Source: Lachnospiraceae bacterium (GTDB lineage: Bacteria; Bacillota; Clostridia; Lachnospirales; Lachnospiraceae). Taken from it: a stretch of DNA of 64,000 bases. A program made the position numbers and the translations under genes. Position 1 is the stretch's first letter; the number at the start of each line of letters is the position of its first letter. The notes under the pieces are model-generated. The model had not been told where the DNA came from and ran no database searches. It was given only the letters and a program-made list of their open reading frames with translations. The stretch covers positions 1-64,000 of the forward strand of contig JAGAQI010000104.1 of assembly GCA_017622795.1 (NCBI GenBank), given 5' to 3'. Positions 1 through 7,965 of the stretch are shown here, piece by piece.

Positions 1-134
1 GTATTTTAATATCCGTGTTCGCCTGACTCCTCCGACGGTTGTATGCCCAGTCTGGAACAAACATAAAGCGGTTTGTCCATTCTGTTCATACAACCGTCGT
101 TTTAGATGTCGGACACTTGGATATTAAAATATTA
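1..134 (+). ncRNA. Structured repeat element, copy A (possible novel RNA)
   Basis: The sequence folds into three nested helices. Bases 2-14 pair perfectly with 119-131 and 15-21 pair with 110-116 (one G-U). Bases 33-45 pair perfectly with 87-99, and 53-62 pair with 71-79 with one bulged A. A second copy lies at 15401-15533. The unpaired blocks GCCTGACTC and CCCAG and the 3' block GATGTCGGACACTTGG are conserved between copies, while the helices change with compensation. The left edge may continue beyond the window. The predicted response-regulator promoter lies downstream of it, so it is probably not a leader of that gene. I do not recognise the family; a non-autonomous mobile element is the main alternative. 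Confidence 0.6.
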
Positions 135-160
135 AAAAATTGAACTGTAACAGCCCATTG

Positions 161-193
161 TTTAACATATCTTTAACATTTGTGTGATATGAT
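161..193 (+). promoter_or_regulatory. Promoter with PhoP-like 11-bp direct repeats
   Basis: Two adjacent 11-base repeats (161-171 and 172-182) each begin TTTAACAT and are followed by a TATGAT -10-like hexamer at 188-193. TTAACA-type repeats with 11-base spacing are the known binding pattern of PhoP-type OmpR-family regulators. The site lies directly before an OmpR-family response regulator, so autoregulation is inferred. Confidence 0.5.
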
Positions 194-217
194 TCGATAA
201 GAATGGAGGGGTATGTC

Positions 218-889
218 ATGTTTAAAATACTTGTAGTAGAGGATGAGAAAGATTTAAACCGCACCATGTGTTCGTTTTTAAGCCGTTGCGGGTATGAAGC
301 GGTGGGAGCATTAAATGCCAACGAAGCCTATGATGAAATGTACGGTCAGATATTTGACTTAATCATTTCTGATATTATGATGCCGGGAATTGACGGTTAT
401 GAATTTGCAAAAACCGTACGGGAATTAAATCAGGAAATTCCGATTTTATTTGTTACTGCACGAGACGATTTCGAATCAAAGCGCAAGGGCTTCCGTGCCG
501 GCATCGATGATTATATGGTAAAACCGGTAGATTTAGAGGAAATGGTGCTTCGAATCGAGGCATTGATGCGCCGGTCTAAAATTGCCAGCAGCAAGAAACT
601 GGAGATTGGATCCCTGGTTCTGGATGCGGATGAACATACTGCCTATGTGAAGGACGAGGAAATCAATCTTACCGTGAGAGAGTTTAACTTATTATATAAG
701 TTATTGTCTTATCCAAAGAAAACCTTTACCCGTTCCCAGCTGATGGATGAATTCTGGGATATGGATTCTGCCTCCGGCCCAAGAGTGGTGGATGTGTATA
801 TGACAAAAATCAGAGACAAGTTCTCGGAGTGTGATGATTTTGAGATTGTAACGGTACACGGCCTTGGCTATAAGGCGGTAATTAAGTAG
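218..889 (+). CDS. OmpR-family response regulator
   Basis: DNA-binding response regulator of 223 residues. The N-terminal receiver domain has the acidic pair in VVEDEKD, the phospho-acceptor Asp in LIISDIMMPG and the conserved Lys in MVKPVD. The C-terminal winged helix (about residues 125-223) has the typical TVREFNLLYKLL and VVDVYMTKIRDKF segments. The start at 218 is chosen because a GGAGGGG ribosome binding site at 205-211 precedes it; an in-frame ATG at 203 overlaps that site. The partner histidine kinase starts 9 bases downstream. Direct repeats before the gene suggest that it controls itself, and similar repeats occur at 7869 and 9329. The stimulus is unknown; the cardiolipin synthase in the same run of genes hints at envelope stress, which is inference only. 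Confidence 0.9.
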   Translation: MFKILVVEDEKDLNRTMCSFLSRCGYEAVGALNANEAYDEMYGQIFDLIISDIMMPGIDGYEFAKTVRELNQEIPILFVTARDDFESKRKGFRAGIDDYMVKPVDLEEMVLRIEALMRRSKIASSKKLEIGSLVLDADEHTAYVKDEEINLTVREFNLLYKLLSYPKKTFTRSQLMDEFWDMDSASGPRVVDVYMTKIRDKFSECDDFEIVTVHGLGYKAVIK

Positions 890-898
890 GAGGCTTAC

Positions 899-1939
899 AT
901 GAAACGGATTGCCTATTCGGTTTGGAAATTCATTGTGTTGTTTGCATTTTTGTCCTTTGTCATTACCTGTAACTTTTTATTATTTATGCAGTTTGTTCCG
1001 TTGGAAGCGGCAGAGCTGGACAGTGCAGCATCTCTTACCATGTTCAATGTGATTTTTCTGACTCTGATTATTTGTATTTTGTATGAGGTGTATCACAGAT
1101 GGCGGGTTCGCCGGCCGGTAAAACGGATTTTGGGTGGTATGGAAAAAATCGTTGAAGGTGATTTTTCTGCCAGAATCCCGTATCTTCAGGGAGAAGACAG
1201 CGGCAATGAATATGATGACATTATAAAAGGTTTAAATCACATGGCAGAGGAGTTGTCCGGTGTAGAAACCTTGCGGACGGATTTTATTTCTAACGTGTCT
1301 CATGAGTTAAAGACCCCTTTGGCAGTAATTCAAAATTACGGAACCATTTTGCAAAATCCGACGCTTTCCGAAAAAGAGCAGATGGAGTATGCCAAGGCAA
1401 TTACGGAACAGACCAGAAAATTGTCTGCCCTGATAACCAACATTTTAAAGTTGAACCGTTTGGAAAATCAGCAGATTTTTCCGGAAAAACAGGATTACAA
1501 CTTGTCTGAGCAAATCTGTGAATGTCTGCTGGGATTTGAACAGGCCTGGGAGAAAAAGAATCTGGAGATTGAAACAGATATAGACGAAGATGTGATGATT
1601 TGTCAGGATGCGGAGCTGCTTTCCTTGGTTTGGAACAATTTATTTTCCAATGCGGTAAAGTTTTGCAAAGAAGGGGGCACGGTTTCTGTTTCCGTAAAGA
1701 AGGAAAAGGATGGAGTGTTGGTTTCCGTCAGCGACGAGGGATGTGGTATCAGTCCGGAAGTGGGCGCCCATATCTTTGAAAAGTTTTATCAGGGAGATAC
1801 TTCCCATGCCACCCAGGGAAACGGACTTGGCCTGGCATTAGTAAAGAGAGTAATTGATATTGTAGGAGGAGAGATTCATGTTCAAAGCGTTCTGGGAAAA
1901 GGTTCGACCTTCCTTGTCCGTTTGGTTGAATGCAAATAA
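899..1939 (+). CDS. Sensor histidine kinase (HAMP, HisKA, HATPase_c)
   Basis: Membrane histidine kinase of 346 residues that would phosphorylate the regulator encoded just upstream. Two membrane helices lie at about residues 10-32 and 46-64, separated by only about a dozen residues, so there is almost no extracellular sensor domain. A HAMP-like linker follows (about 66-120). The phospho-acceptor His is about residue 135 in the motif SHELKTPL. The C-terminal ATPase has its N box near LVWNNLFSNAVKF and G boxes at DEGCGI and GNGLGLAL. Short-loop kinases of this kind often sense signals in the membrane or through a partner protein. The last 62 bases overlap the next gene in another frame, and its GGAGGA ribosome binding site lies inside the codons for GGE. 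Confidence 0.92.
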   Translation: MKRIAYSVWKFIVLFAFLSFVITCNFLLFMQFVPLEAAELDSAASLTMFNVIFLTLIICILYEVYHRWRVRRPVKRILGGMEKIVEGDFSARIPYLQGEDSGNEYDDIIKGLNHMAEELSGVETLRTDFISNVSHELKTPLAVIQNYGTILQNPTLSEKEQMEYAKAITEQTRKLSALITNILKLNRLENQQIFPEKQDYNLSEQICECLLGFEQAWEKKNLEIETDIDEDVMICQDAELLSLVWNNLFSNAVKFCKEGGTVSVSVKKEKDGVLVSVSDEGCGISPEVGAHIFEKFYQGDTSHATQGNGLGLALVKRVIDIVGGEIHVQSVLGKGSTFLVRLVECK

Positions 1940-2909
1940 AACAGGCTGTATTGCCATCGGACGTGGTTTCGCATGGTTTGGAAAACAGTGCGCAAGATTC
2001 GGACGCTGGTGTGCCTCCTTGTGGAAGGAGCATTTGCAAGCACCGGTGTTAAAGGCATTGCAACTTCATTGGATTCCTGCACTTTTGCTGGTGATAGTTT
2101 CAGCAGCGCTGCTGCTATATGCGTTTGCCTGGCCGGATGCTAATCCGGTAATTGCCTATGCAGGATATTTTATTTCTGCGTATACGTTGGCTGTGGTTTG
2201 CTTTAGGATGCCGAAGATTATTAAGGGAATGAAAAAGGTTTTGTATTCCCATGCATACAGTGAAAAATTTTTAACCGACAAAAAACTTCGGACAGAGTTT
2301 TTTCTGTATTTTGGCTGCGGATTCAGTATTGTTTATGCCATATTTAAATTTACTGCCGGTATGTATTACCGTTCCGTGTGGATTGGAGCAGTGGCGGTTT
2401 ATTATATCATTGTCAGCCTCATGAGGTTTGGTTTAATCAAGCGGTACCGTTATAACCTGCAATATGAAGATGAACGGGAACAGCGGCTGTTTGGACTAAA
2501 AAGTTACCGGTTTTGCGGAATACTGATGTTTGTGTTAAATGTGGCAGTTACGGGCTTGGTCATCCAGCTTATCTGGCATGGGGAAACCTATCAGTATCCG
2601 GGCTTTTTGATTTATGCCTTTGCGGCTTATTCCTTTTACTGTATCGGAATGGCAGTACGGAATATGGCAAAGCACCGGAAACTGGATACGCCTATACTGG
2701 CAGCGGCAAAGATGTTGTCTTTTGCTTGTGCCCTTATGTCTATACTGGCAACCCAGACGGCAATGCTGACCCAGTTTGGAGACGGACAGGAGATGTTTGC
2801 ACGCATTATGAATGCTGTAACCGGCTCGGTGGTATGTCTATTGATTTTCGGTCTGGCTTTGTGGATGGTTCGACGGGCAAATAAGGAAATGAGAAAAATG
2901 GGAGAATAA
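1878..2909 (+). CDS. Multi-pass membrane protein of unknown function
   Basis: A 343-residue hydrophobic protein with a basic, tryptophan-rich N-terminus followed by about seven to eight predicted membrane helices (for example WIPALLLVIVSAALLLYAF and VNAVTG-like segments near the C-terminus). I do not recognise a family. The start at 1878 has a strong AGGAGGAG site at 1865-1872 and lies 62 bases inside the kinase gene, so translation is probably coupled to it. The next gene begins at its stop codon. Its place between a sensor kinase with almost no sensor domain and a lipid-synthesis gene makes an accessory sensor or envelope role possible, but this is inference. The exact N-terminus is uncertain because the first about 25 codons overlap the kinase frame. 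Confidence 0.7.
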   Translation: MFKAFWEKVRPSLSVWLNANKTGCIAIGRGFAWFGKQCARFGRWCASLWKEHLQAPVLKALQLHWIPALLLVIVSAALLLYAFAWPDANPVIAYAGYFISAYTLAVVCFRMPKIIKGMKKVLYSHAYSEKFLTDKKLRTEFFLYFGCGFSIVYAIFKFTAGMYYRSVWIGAVAVYYIIVSLMRFGLIKRYRYNLQYEDEREQRLFGLKSYRFCGILMFVLNVAVTGLVIQLIWHGETYQYPGFLIYAFAAYSFYCIGMAVRNMAKHRKLDTPILAAAKMLSFACALMSILATQTAMLTQFGDGQEMFARIMNAVTGSVVCLLIFGLALWMVRRANKEMRKMGE

Positions 2910-2911
2910 TG

Positions 2912-3301
2912 ATGGAAGAAAATAATGTGTTTGAATATAAATATTCTGCGAAACAGCAGGAGGAAGTGGATGCCATCAAGAAAAAGTATCTTCCTCAAGA
3001 AGAAAAAGCCAAGGAGCTCAGTAAACTGGAAGAATTAAAACAACTGGATAAAAGGGTGGAAATGACTGCTACTCTTTGGGCCGTTGCAGTGGGTGTTATC
3101 GGAACTTTGATATTTGGTACCGGAATGAGTCTGATTATGGCTTTTGAAACGGCAATGTATGTGGCAGGAATATTGTCCGGTATTTTTGGTATTGCCGGCA
3201 TGGCATTGGCCCTTCCGGTATACCGCCGGGTACTTAAGAAGCAGAGGGAAAAAGCGGCGCCGAGAATTCTGGAACTAACGGAGGAACTGACAAGAAATTA
3301 G
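2912..3301 (+). CDS. Small two-helix membrane protein
   Basis: About 129 residues: a charged, coiled-coil-prone N-terminus rich in Lys and Glu (residues 1-45), then two membrane helices joined by a short turn, then a basic tail. The membrane part carries the motif GTLIFGTGMSLIM. The same motif occurs twice in the protein encoded at 9437, so the two belong to one family. From memory, similar small clostridial proteins are sometimes labelled dihydropteridine reductase in databases; nothing in the sequence supports such a reaction. The start may be 2909 or 2912, since two ATG codons are adjacent; 2912 gives better spacing from the GGGAG at 2900. It is in the operon with the two-component system and cardiolipin synthase. 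Confidence 0.75.
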   Translation: MEENNVFEYKYSAKQQEEVDAIKKKYLPQEEKAKELSKLEELKQLDKRVEMTATLWAVAVGVIGTLIFGTGMSLIMAFETAMYVAGILSGIFGIAGMALALPVYRRVLKKQREKAAPRILELTEELTRN

Positions 3302-3319
3302 TGGAGAAAGGGGTTACCT

Positions 3320-4885
3320 ATGAAACGGAAGGTTAAGATTATTCAAAAGGGAAAAGTAGTAGAAAAGGAAGTGCTTCATATTCCGCTTCGGTTTGTGCTT
3401 GCTATCTTTCTGATTATAGCAGAGACTCTGGCTGTGCTTGCCATTACTCTGGCTTGCGGTTACTATATTCCGTATTTTTATATCCTGATGTTTTTTACAC
3501 AGGTATTTTGTGTTTTAAAGATTATTAACTCCGAAGAGAATCCGGATTATAAAATTCCGTGGCTGCTCTTTGTTTTGATTGTTCCGGTGGCCGGCTTTAT
3601 GATTTATTTTATGTTTTATAACCGTATGCTCACCAAAAAGCAGGTAAAACGTATTGCGGATATTGCGAACCAGCAGGTACATACCAAGGATGAATCTACT
3701 TTGCAGGCACTGGAGAAGGAAGATAAAATGGCTTATTTACAGGCAAATCAGCTCTGTAAAATGGCCAATACCCATGTGTACCAAAATACGGACATGAAGT
3801 ACTATCCTATGGGAGAAGAATTGTTCCCTGCCATGTTAGAAGATTTAAAAAAGGCAGAACGCTATATCTTCATGGAGTACTTCATTGTGGAGGAAGGTCA
3901 TTTCTGGAACAGCATTCTTGATGTGCTGAAAGAAAAGGCAGCCAAAGGTGTGGAAGTCCGTGTGCTGTATGATGATGTGGGTTGTATGCTCACTTTGCCG
4001 GGTAACTATTATAAAACTCTGCAAAGCTATGGAATCAATGCCCTTCCGTTTTCCAGATTAAAGGGTCAGGCGGACAATGAGTTTAATAACCGCAGCCACA
4101 GAAAAATTACGGTGATTGACGGTATTGTAGGATACACCGGTGGTGTAAACATTGCCGATGAATACATCAACGAAAAGAGAATGTTCGGTGTCTGGAAGGA
4201 TGTTGGCATCCGCCTGGAGGGTGAGGCTGTGACCCAGTTAACCTCCATTTTTCTGGCAGACTTTGAACTGAACCGGAAGAGTGAGGTGCCTTCCTTTGCC
4301 CCTTATTTTTGGAATGTACCTTCCGTAGAAAACACAGGTTATGTGGTTCCGTTTGGTGATGGTCCGGGACCAATCTTTAAGCACAGGGTAGCCAAAATCA
4401 TGCTGATGAACATGTTAAATCAGGCACAAAATTATGTTTATATGATGAGCCCGTACCTGATTATCGATAACGAGCTTTGTCAGTGTATGGAAAATGCAGC
4501 AATGCGCGGGATTGATGTCCGCATTGTTACTCCGCATATTCCGGACAAGAAAATTGTATTCTGGATGACCCAGAGCCACTATAAGCGCTTAATGGATGCC
4601 GGTGTAAAGATATATGAGTATGAGCCGGGCTTTGTCCATGCTAAGGTTTATATCTCCGATGATGCGTATGGTATTGTGGGTACCATCAATCTGGATTACC
4701 GCAGTCTGGTGCATCATTTCGAGAATGGTGTATGGATGTATAAGCATGAGGTGTTAAAGGCTGTAAAGGCCGATGTGGAAAACACGATGGCACAGTCTCT
4801 TGATATGGAAGAGCATCCGTTAAAGGATAATTTAGTGCAGCGGTTTGTACGGGCACTGGTTCGGGCGCTGGCACCGATGCTGTAA
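3320..4885 (+). CDS. cls: Cardiolipin synthase
   Basis: A 521-residue phospholipase-D superfamily enzyme that joins two phosphatidylglycerol molecules to make cardiolipin at the membrane. Two N-terminal membrane helices (about residues 23-48 and 72-95) are followed by two HKD motifs: HRKITVID near residue 258 and HAKVYISDD near 438. Each is followed by the expected GG or GT and N residues (GYTGGVNIADEY, GIVGTINLDYRS). Length and layout match ClsA-type enzymes. It is the last gene of the two-component operon, with a strong ribosome binding site (AGAAAGG) before 3320 and a bidirectional terminator after it. Co-transcription suggests that the membrane cardiolipin level is an output of the two-component system (inference). 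Confidence 0.93.
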   Translation: MKRKVKIIQKGKVVEKEVLHIPLRFVLAIFLIIAETLAVLAITLACGYYIPYFYILMFFTQVFCVLKIINSEENPDYKIPWLLFVLIVPVAGFMIYFMFYNRMLTKKQVKRIADIANQQVHTKDESTLQALEKEDKMAYLQANQLCKMANTHVYQNTDMKYYPMGEELFPAMLEDLKKAERYIFMEYFIVEEGHFWNSILDVLKEKAAKGVEVRVLYDDVGCMLTLPGNYYKTLQSYGINALPFSRLKGQADNEFNNRSHRKITVIDGIVGYTGGVNIADEYINEKRMFGVWKDVGIRLEGEAVTQLTSIFLADFELNRKSEVPSFAPYFWNVPSVENTGYVVPFGDGPGPIFKHRVAKIMLMNMLNQAQNYVYMMSPYLIIDNELCQCMENAAMRGIDVRIVTPHIPDKKIVFWMTQSHYKRLMDAGVKIYEYEPGFVHAKVYISDDAYGIVGTINLDYRSLVHHFENGVWMYKHEVLKAVKADVENTMAQSLDMEEHPLKDNLVQRFVRALVRALAPML

Positions 4886-4892
4886 AAATATA

Positions 4893-4936
4893 AAAATGTA
4901 CCGCCTCTAACTTGTAGAGAGCGGTACATTTTGTTT
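4893..4936. terminator. Bidirectional terminator between cls and the Rrf2 gene
   Basis: AAAATGTACCGC at 4893-4904 pairs with 4921-4932, with A and T runs on both sides. It sits between two convergent genes, so it can serve both strands. Confidence 0.85.
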
Positions 4937-4937
4937 T

Positions 4938-5345
4938 TCAATTCATTTTTGCCAAATCTGCAATGGAGACATTGTCCAAATAGTCTGTAACGATATCGTT
5001 CAGTTTAGTCCACATAGGAAGGGTACGGCATTCTGCAGCATTTTCGCAAGGCTTGGCGCCGCATTCCAAGCAGGAAACCGGAGCCAGGGTGCCTTCAATC
5101 AGACGCAGAAGGTCTCCGACCTTATACTCTGCGGGAGGCCGGTTTAAGCGATAGCCACCGCCCTTGCCATGCAAGGCTTCCACGTAATCAGCTTTGGAAA
5201 ATACGGTCATAATACTTTCTAAGTATTTTTGGGAAATTCCCTGACGCTCGGTAATTTCTTTTAAGGGAACATATCCTTGCTTTCCTTGCTCTGCTAAGTC
5301 AATAAGTACCCGCAATGCATAGCGGCCTTTGGTTGATATCATCAT
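4938..5345 (-). CDS. Rrf2-family transcriptional regulator (IscR/CymR-like)
   Basis: About 135 residues with an N-terminal winged helix-turn-helix (STKGRYALRVLIDLA, ISQKYLESIM, the GGGYRL wing) typical of Rrf2 proteins. The C-terminal part has four cysteines spaced C-x2-C-x4-C-x6-C in the segment CLECGAKPCENAAEC. That resembles IscR proteins that bind an iron-sulfur cluster; CymR, the cysteine-metabolism repressor, lacks these cysteines. ATG 5345 is chosen because a TTGGAG site precedes it; the upstream in-frame TTG overlaps that site. It is the third gene of the metY-cysK operon and probably binds the inverted repeats at 7775-7838. The gene order suggests control of sulfur assimilation by an iron-sulfur or cysteine signal (inference). 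Confidence 0.88.
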   Translation of the reverse strand: MMISTKGRYALRVLIDLAEQGKQGYVPLKEITERQGISQKYLESIMTVFSKADYVEALHGKGGGYRLNRPPAEYKVGDLLRLIEGTLAPVSCLECGAKPCENAAECRTLPMWTKLNDIVTDYLDNVSIADLAKMN

Positions 5346-5376
5346 AGTAAGTGACTCCAATACAAATTTTTAAAAA

Positions 5377-6303
5377 TTAAAATAAATCAGTGGAAAGATA
5401 ACGGTCACCGGAATCCGGAAGAATAACAACAATGGTTTTACCTGCGTTTTCTTCCCGCTTTGCAACTTCGATGGCAGCGTAAAGAGCTGCGCCGGAGGAA
5501 ATGCCGACAAGAACACCTTCCTTTTTGCCAATCCATCTGCCACCTTCAAAAGCATCATCATTTTCTACCTGTATTATTTCATCGTAGATTTCTGTGTTCA
5601 AAATCTCAGGAATAAAGCCGGCACCGATCCCCTGGATTTTGTGTGCTCCAGCCTGACCGCCGGAAAGTACCGGGGAGGAAGCGGGTTCTACAGCAACAAC
5701 CTTAAGTTCCGGCTTTTTGGATTTTAAATATTCACCGGTGCCGGTGATAGTGCCGCCGGTGCCGACGCTGGCTACCAGAATGTCAATTTCACCATCTGTG
5801 TCAGCAAAAATTTCCGGACCGGTGGAAGTAAAGTGAGCCTTTGGGTTCACCGGGTTGACAAACTGTCCTGCAACGAAACCTCCCGGCAGCTCTCTTGCCA
5901 GTTCCTCAGCTTTTTCGATAGCTCCTGCCATACCCTTCTTGCCGTCAGTAAGTACCAGTTCTGCACCGTAAGCGGCAATAAGCTTGCGACGCTCTGCAGA
6001 CATGGTATCCGGCATAACAATGATGGTACGGTATCCTTTGGCAGTAGCAACCATAGCCAGTCCAATACCGGTATTGCCGGAGGTTGGTTCAATGATAACG
6101 GAATCCTTGGTGAGCTTGCCGCTTTTTTCTGCATCTTCAATCATAGCTTTGCCTACGCGGTCTTTGATGGAACCAGCCGGATTTAAGTATTCTAATTTTG
6201 CCAAAAGCTTTGATTTTAAGCCAAATTCTTTTTCTATATGTGTGAGTTCCAGCAGTGGTGTGTTACCAATCAGCTGGTCTGCTGATGTATAAATTTTTGA
6301 CAT
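5377..6303 (-). CDS. cysK: Cysteine synthase (O-acetylserine sulfhydrylase)
   Basis: A PLP enzyme of 308 residues that makes cysteine from O-acetylserine and sulfide in the cytosol. The PLP lysine is about residue 47 in PAGSIKDR. The phosphate and substrate loop TSGNTGIG and the glycine-rich GTGGTITG are present, and the C-terminal GISSGAALYAA and LPDSGDRYLST fit CysK. The start at 6303 follows a GGAGGC site; the longer in-frame start lies upstream of that site. It lies between metY (59 bases upstream) and the Rrf2 regulator. In Bacillus, CysK is a partner of the related regulator CymR, so a similar partnership here is possible but not shown. Confidence 0.95.
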   Translation of the reverse strand: MSKIYTSADQLIGNTPLLELTHIEKEFGLKSKLLAKLEYLNPAGSIKDRVGKAMIEDAEKSGKLTKDSVIIEPTSGNTGIGLAMVATAKGYRTIIVMPDTMSAERRKLIAAYGAELVLTDGKKGMAGAIEKAEELARELPGGFVAGQFVNPVNPKAHFTSTGPEIFADTDGEIDILVASVGTGGTITGTGEYLKSKKPELKVVAVEPASSPVLSGGQAGAHKIQGIGAGFIPEILNTEIYDEIIQVENDDAFEGGRWIGKKEGVLVGISSGAALYAAIEVAKREENAGKTIVVILPDSGDRYLSTDLF

Positions 6304-6362
6304 AATTGTTGCCTCCATTCTGATGTGTGTGACACGCTAATATATTATATGTTACATATTTC

Positions 6363-7652
6363 TTATTCTACCGCAGAAAATCCCAATTGTAAATCCGCAA
6401 TAATATCATCAATGTGTTCGGTGCCGATGGATAATCGGATGGTGTTCGGTTTGATTCCCTGTTCAGAAAGTTCTGCTTCGCTTAACTGGGAATGGGTAGT
6501 GGTGGCCGGATGGATGACCAGGCTCTTTACATCAGCTACATTGGCCAGCAGAGAGAAAATCTCCAGATGGTCGATAAAACAGTGGGCTTCCTTCTGACCG
6601 CCCTTGATTTCAAAGGTAAATATGGTGGCACCGCCGTTTGGGAAATACTTCTGGTATAATTTATGCTCCGGATGCTCTGGGAGGGAAGGATGGTTCACAT
6701 GCTCCACCAGCGGATGCTGTGCCAAAAACGCCACTACTTTCTTGGTGTTTTCCACATGGCGGTCCAGTCGGAGGGATAAGGTTTCCACACCCTGAAGAAG
6801 TAAAAAGGCATTGAATGGGGAAATGGTGGCACCGGTATCCCTGAGGAGGATGGCCCGGATGTAGGTAACAAAAGCAGCAGTGCCGGCAGCATCTACAAAG
6901 GAAACACCATGATAGCTAGGGTTTGGAGCTGCAATCTGCGGATAATTTCCGCTGGCTTTCCAATCGAATTTGCCGGAGTCCACAATGATACCGCCAAGAG
7001 TGGTGCCGTGTCCACCAAGAAACTTAGTGGCGGAGTGAACTACGATGTCGGCACCATGCTCAATCGGGCGGATTAAGTAAGGGGTACCGAAGGTGTTATC
7101 GATAACAAGTGGTAAACCGTGACGGTGGGCAATTTCGGCCACCGCATCAATATCCGGGATATCTGCATTTGGATTGCCCAAGGTTTCCAGATAAACTGCC
7201 TTGGTATTTGGACGGATGGCAGCCTCCAGTTCTTCAAGATTGTGGGCGTTTACAAAGGTAGTGGTAATGCCGTATAACGGAAGGGTATGGGCCAACAGAT
7301 TGTAACTGCCGCCGTAAATGGTTTTCTGGGCCACGATGTGGTCGCCGTTCTTTGCCAGAGCCTGAATGGCGTAGGTAATGGCTGCGGCACCGGAGGCCAG
7401 AGCAAGAGCTGCAACGCCGCCTTCCAGGGCGGCAATTCTCTTTTCCAGAACGTCCTGGGTGGAGTTGGTTAGTCTGCCGTAAATATTGCCGGCGTCGGTG
7501 AGACCGAATCTGGCTGCGGCATGGGCGGAATTATCAAACACGTAAGAGGTGGTCTGATAAATCGGAACTGCTCTGGCGCCTGTTGTTGGGTCTGGTGTTT
7601 CCTGTCCTACATGAAGCTGTAATGTTTCAAATCTGTATTTGTTTGTACTCAT
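6363..7652 (-). CDS. metY: O-acetylhomoserine sulfhydrylase (aminocarboxypropyltransferase)
   Basis: A Cys/Met-metabolism PLP enzyme of 429 residues that makes homocysteine from O-acetylhomoserine and sulfide. The PLP lysine is about residue 210 in VVHSATKFLGGHGT. The N-terminal VGQETPDPTTGARAVPIYQT and the length of about 430 (longer than cystathionine gamma-synthases, about 380) fit MetY. The start at 7652 has an AAGGAG site 9 bases before it; the longer reading frame runs back into the leader. It is the first gene of the metY-cysK-Rrf2 operon, with a sigma-A promoter at 7804-7832 overlapped by an inverted repeat. The 5' leader is about 145 bases. Confidence 0.93.
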   Translation of the reverse strand: MSTNKYRFETLQLHVGQETPDPTTGARAVPIYQTTSYVFDNSAHAAARFGLTDAGNIYGRLTNSTQDVLEKRIAALEGGVAALALASGAAAITYAIQALAKNGDHIVAQKTIYGGSYNLLAHTLPLYGITTTFVNAHNLEELEAAIRPNTKAVYLETLGNPNADIPDIDAVAEIAHRHGLPLVIDNTFGTPYLIRPIEHGADIVVHSATKFLGGHGTTLGGIIVDSGKFDWKASGNYPQIAAPNPSYHGVSFVDAAGTAAFVTYIRAILLRDTGATISPFNAFLLLQGVETLSLRLDRHVENTKKVVAFLAQHPLVEHVNHPSLPEHPEHKLYQKYFPNGGATIFTFEIKGGQKEAHCFIDHLEIFSLLANVADVKSLVIHPATTTHSQLSEAELSEQGIKPNTIRLSIGTEHIDDIIADLQLGFSAVE

Positions 7653-7774
7653 AATGCTAATCTCCTTCCAATTGGTCTGCTGTGTAATTTTCTGCTGTAA
7701 TAGTGGTACCATCACACATTCGACCAAATCGGAAGTTGTGTCTTACCAGATATTCAAAGTAATATGTCATTTCC

Positions 7775-7838
7775 ATTACCTACCAATCGTGTATGTTGGT
7801 AATGTTATACATCTAATTACCTACTATGTCAATAGGTA
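7775..7838 (-). promoter_or_regulatory. metY promoter with two inverted-repeat operators
   Basis: On the minus strand, TTGACA (7827-7832) and TATAAC (7804-7809) are 17 bases apart. The -35 lies inside the inverted repeat TACCTA-N9-TAGGTA (7818-7838). A second inverted repeat, ATTACC-N17-GGTAAT, covers 7775-7803 just downstream of the -10. Both resemble Rrf2-family operators, and the operon encodes an Rrf2 protein, so repression by that protein is the likely mechanism. Confidence 0.7.
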
Positions 7839-7868
7839 AAATAAAAAATATTAATCTTTTTTGCTTTT

Positions 7869-7901
7869 TTTAATATTTCGTTAACAATAGCGCGGTATAA
7901 T
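7869..7901 (+). promoter_or_regulatory. Promoter with 11-bp direct repeats before the chemoreceptor
   Basis: An 11-base repeat TTTAATATTTC (7869-7879) is followed directly by a second starting GTTAACA (7880-7890). A perfect TATAAT -10 is at 7896-7901, and no good -35 is visible, as expected for an activated promoter. The first repeat is identical to one at 9329-9339. Confidence 0.5.
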
Positions 7902-7965
7902 GAACATAGCTTAGTGCAATAAGGTTTTAAAGTTATAGAAAACAAAAGAAAAGGAGTATTGGAAA

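Noticed and set aside
7700..7712. TGGTACCA-like sequence in the metY leader resembling a T-box motif
   Set aside because: The leader is only about 145 bases, with no Stem I pattern and no terminator/antiterminator pair, so a T-box riboswitch is not supported.
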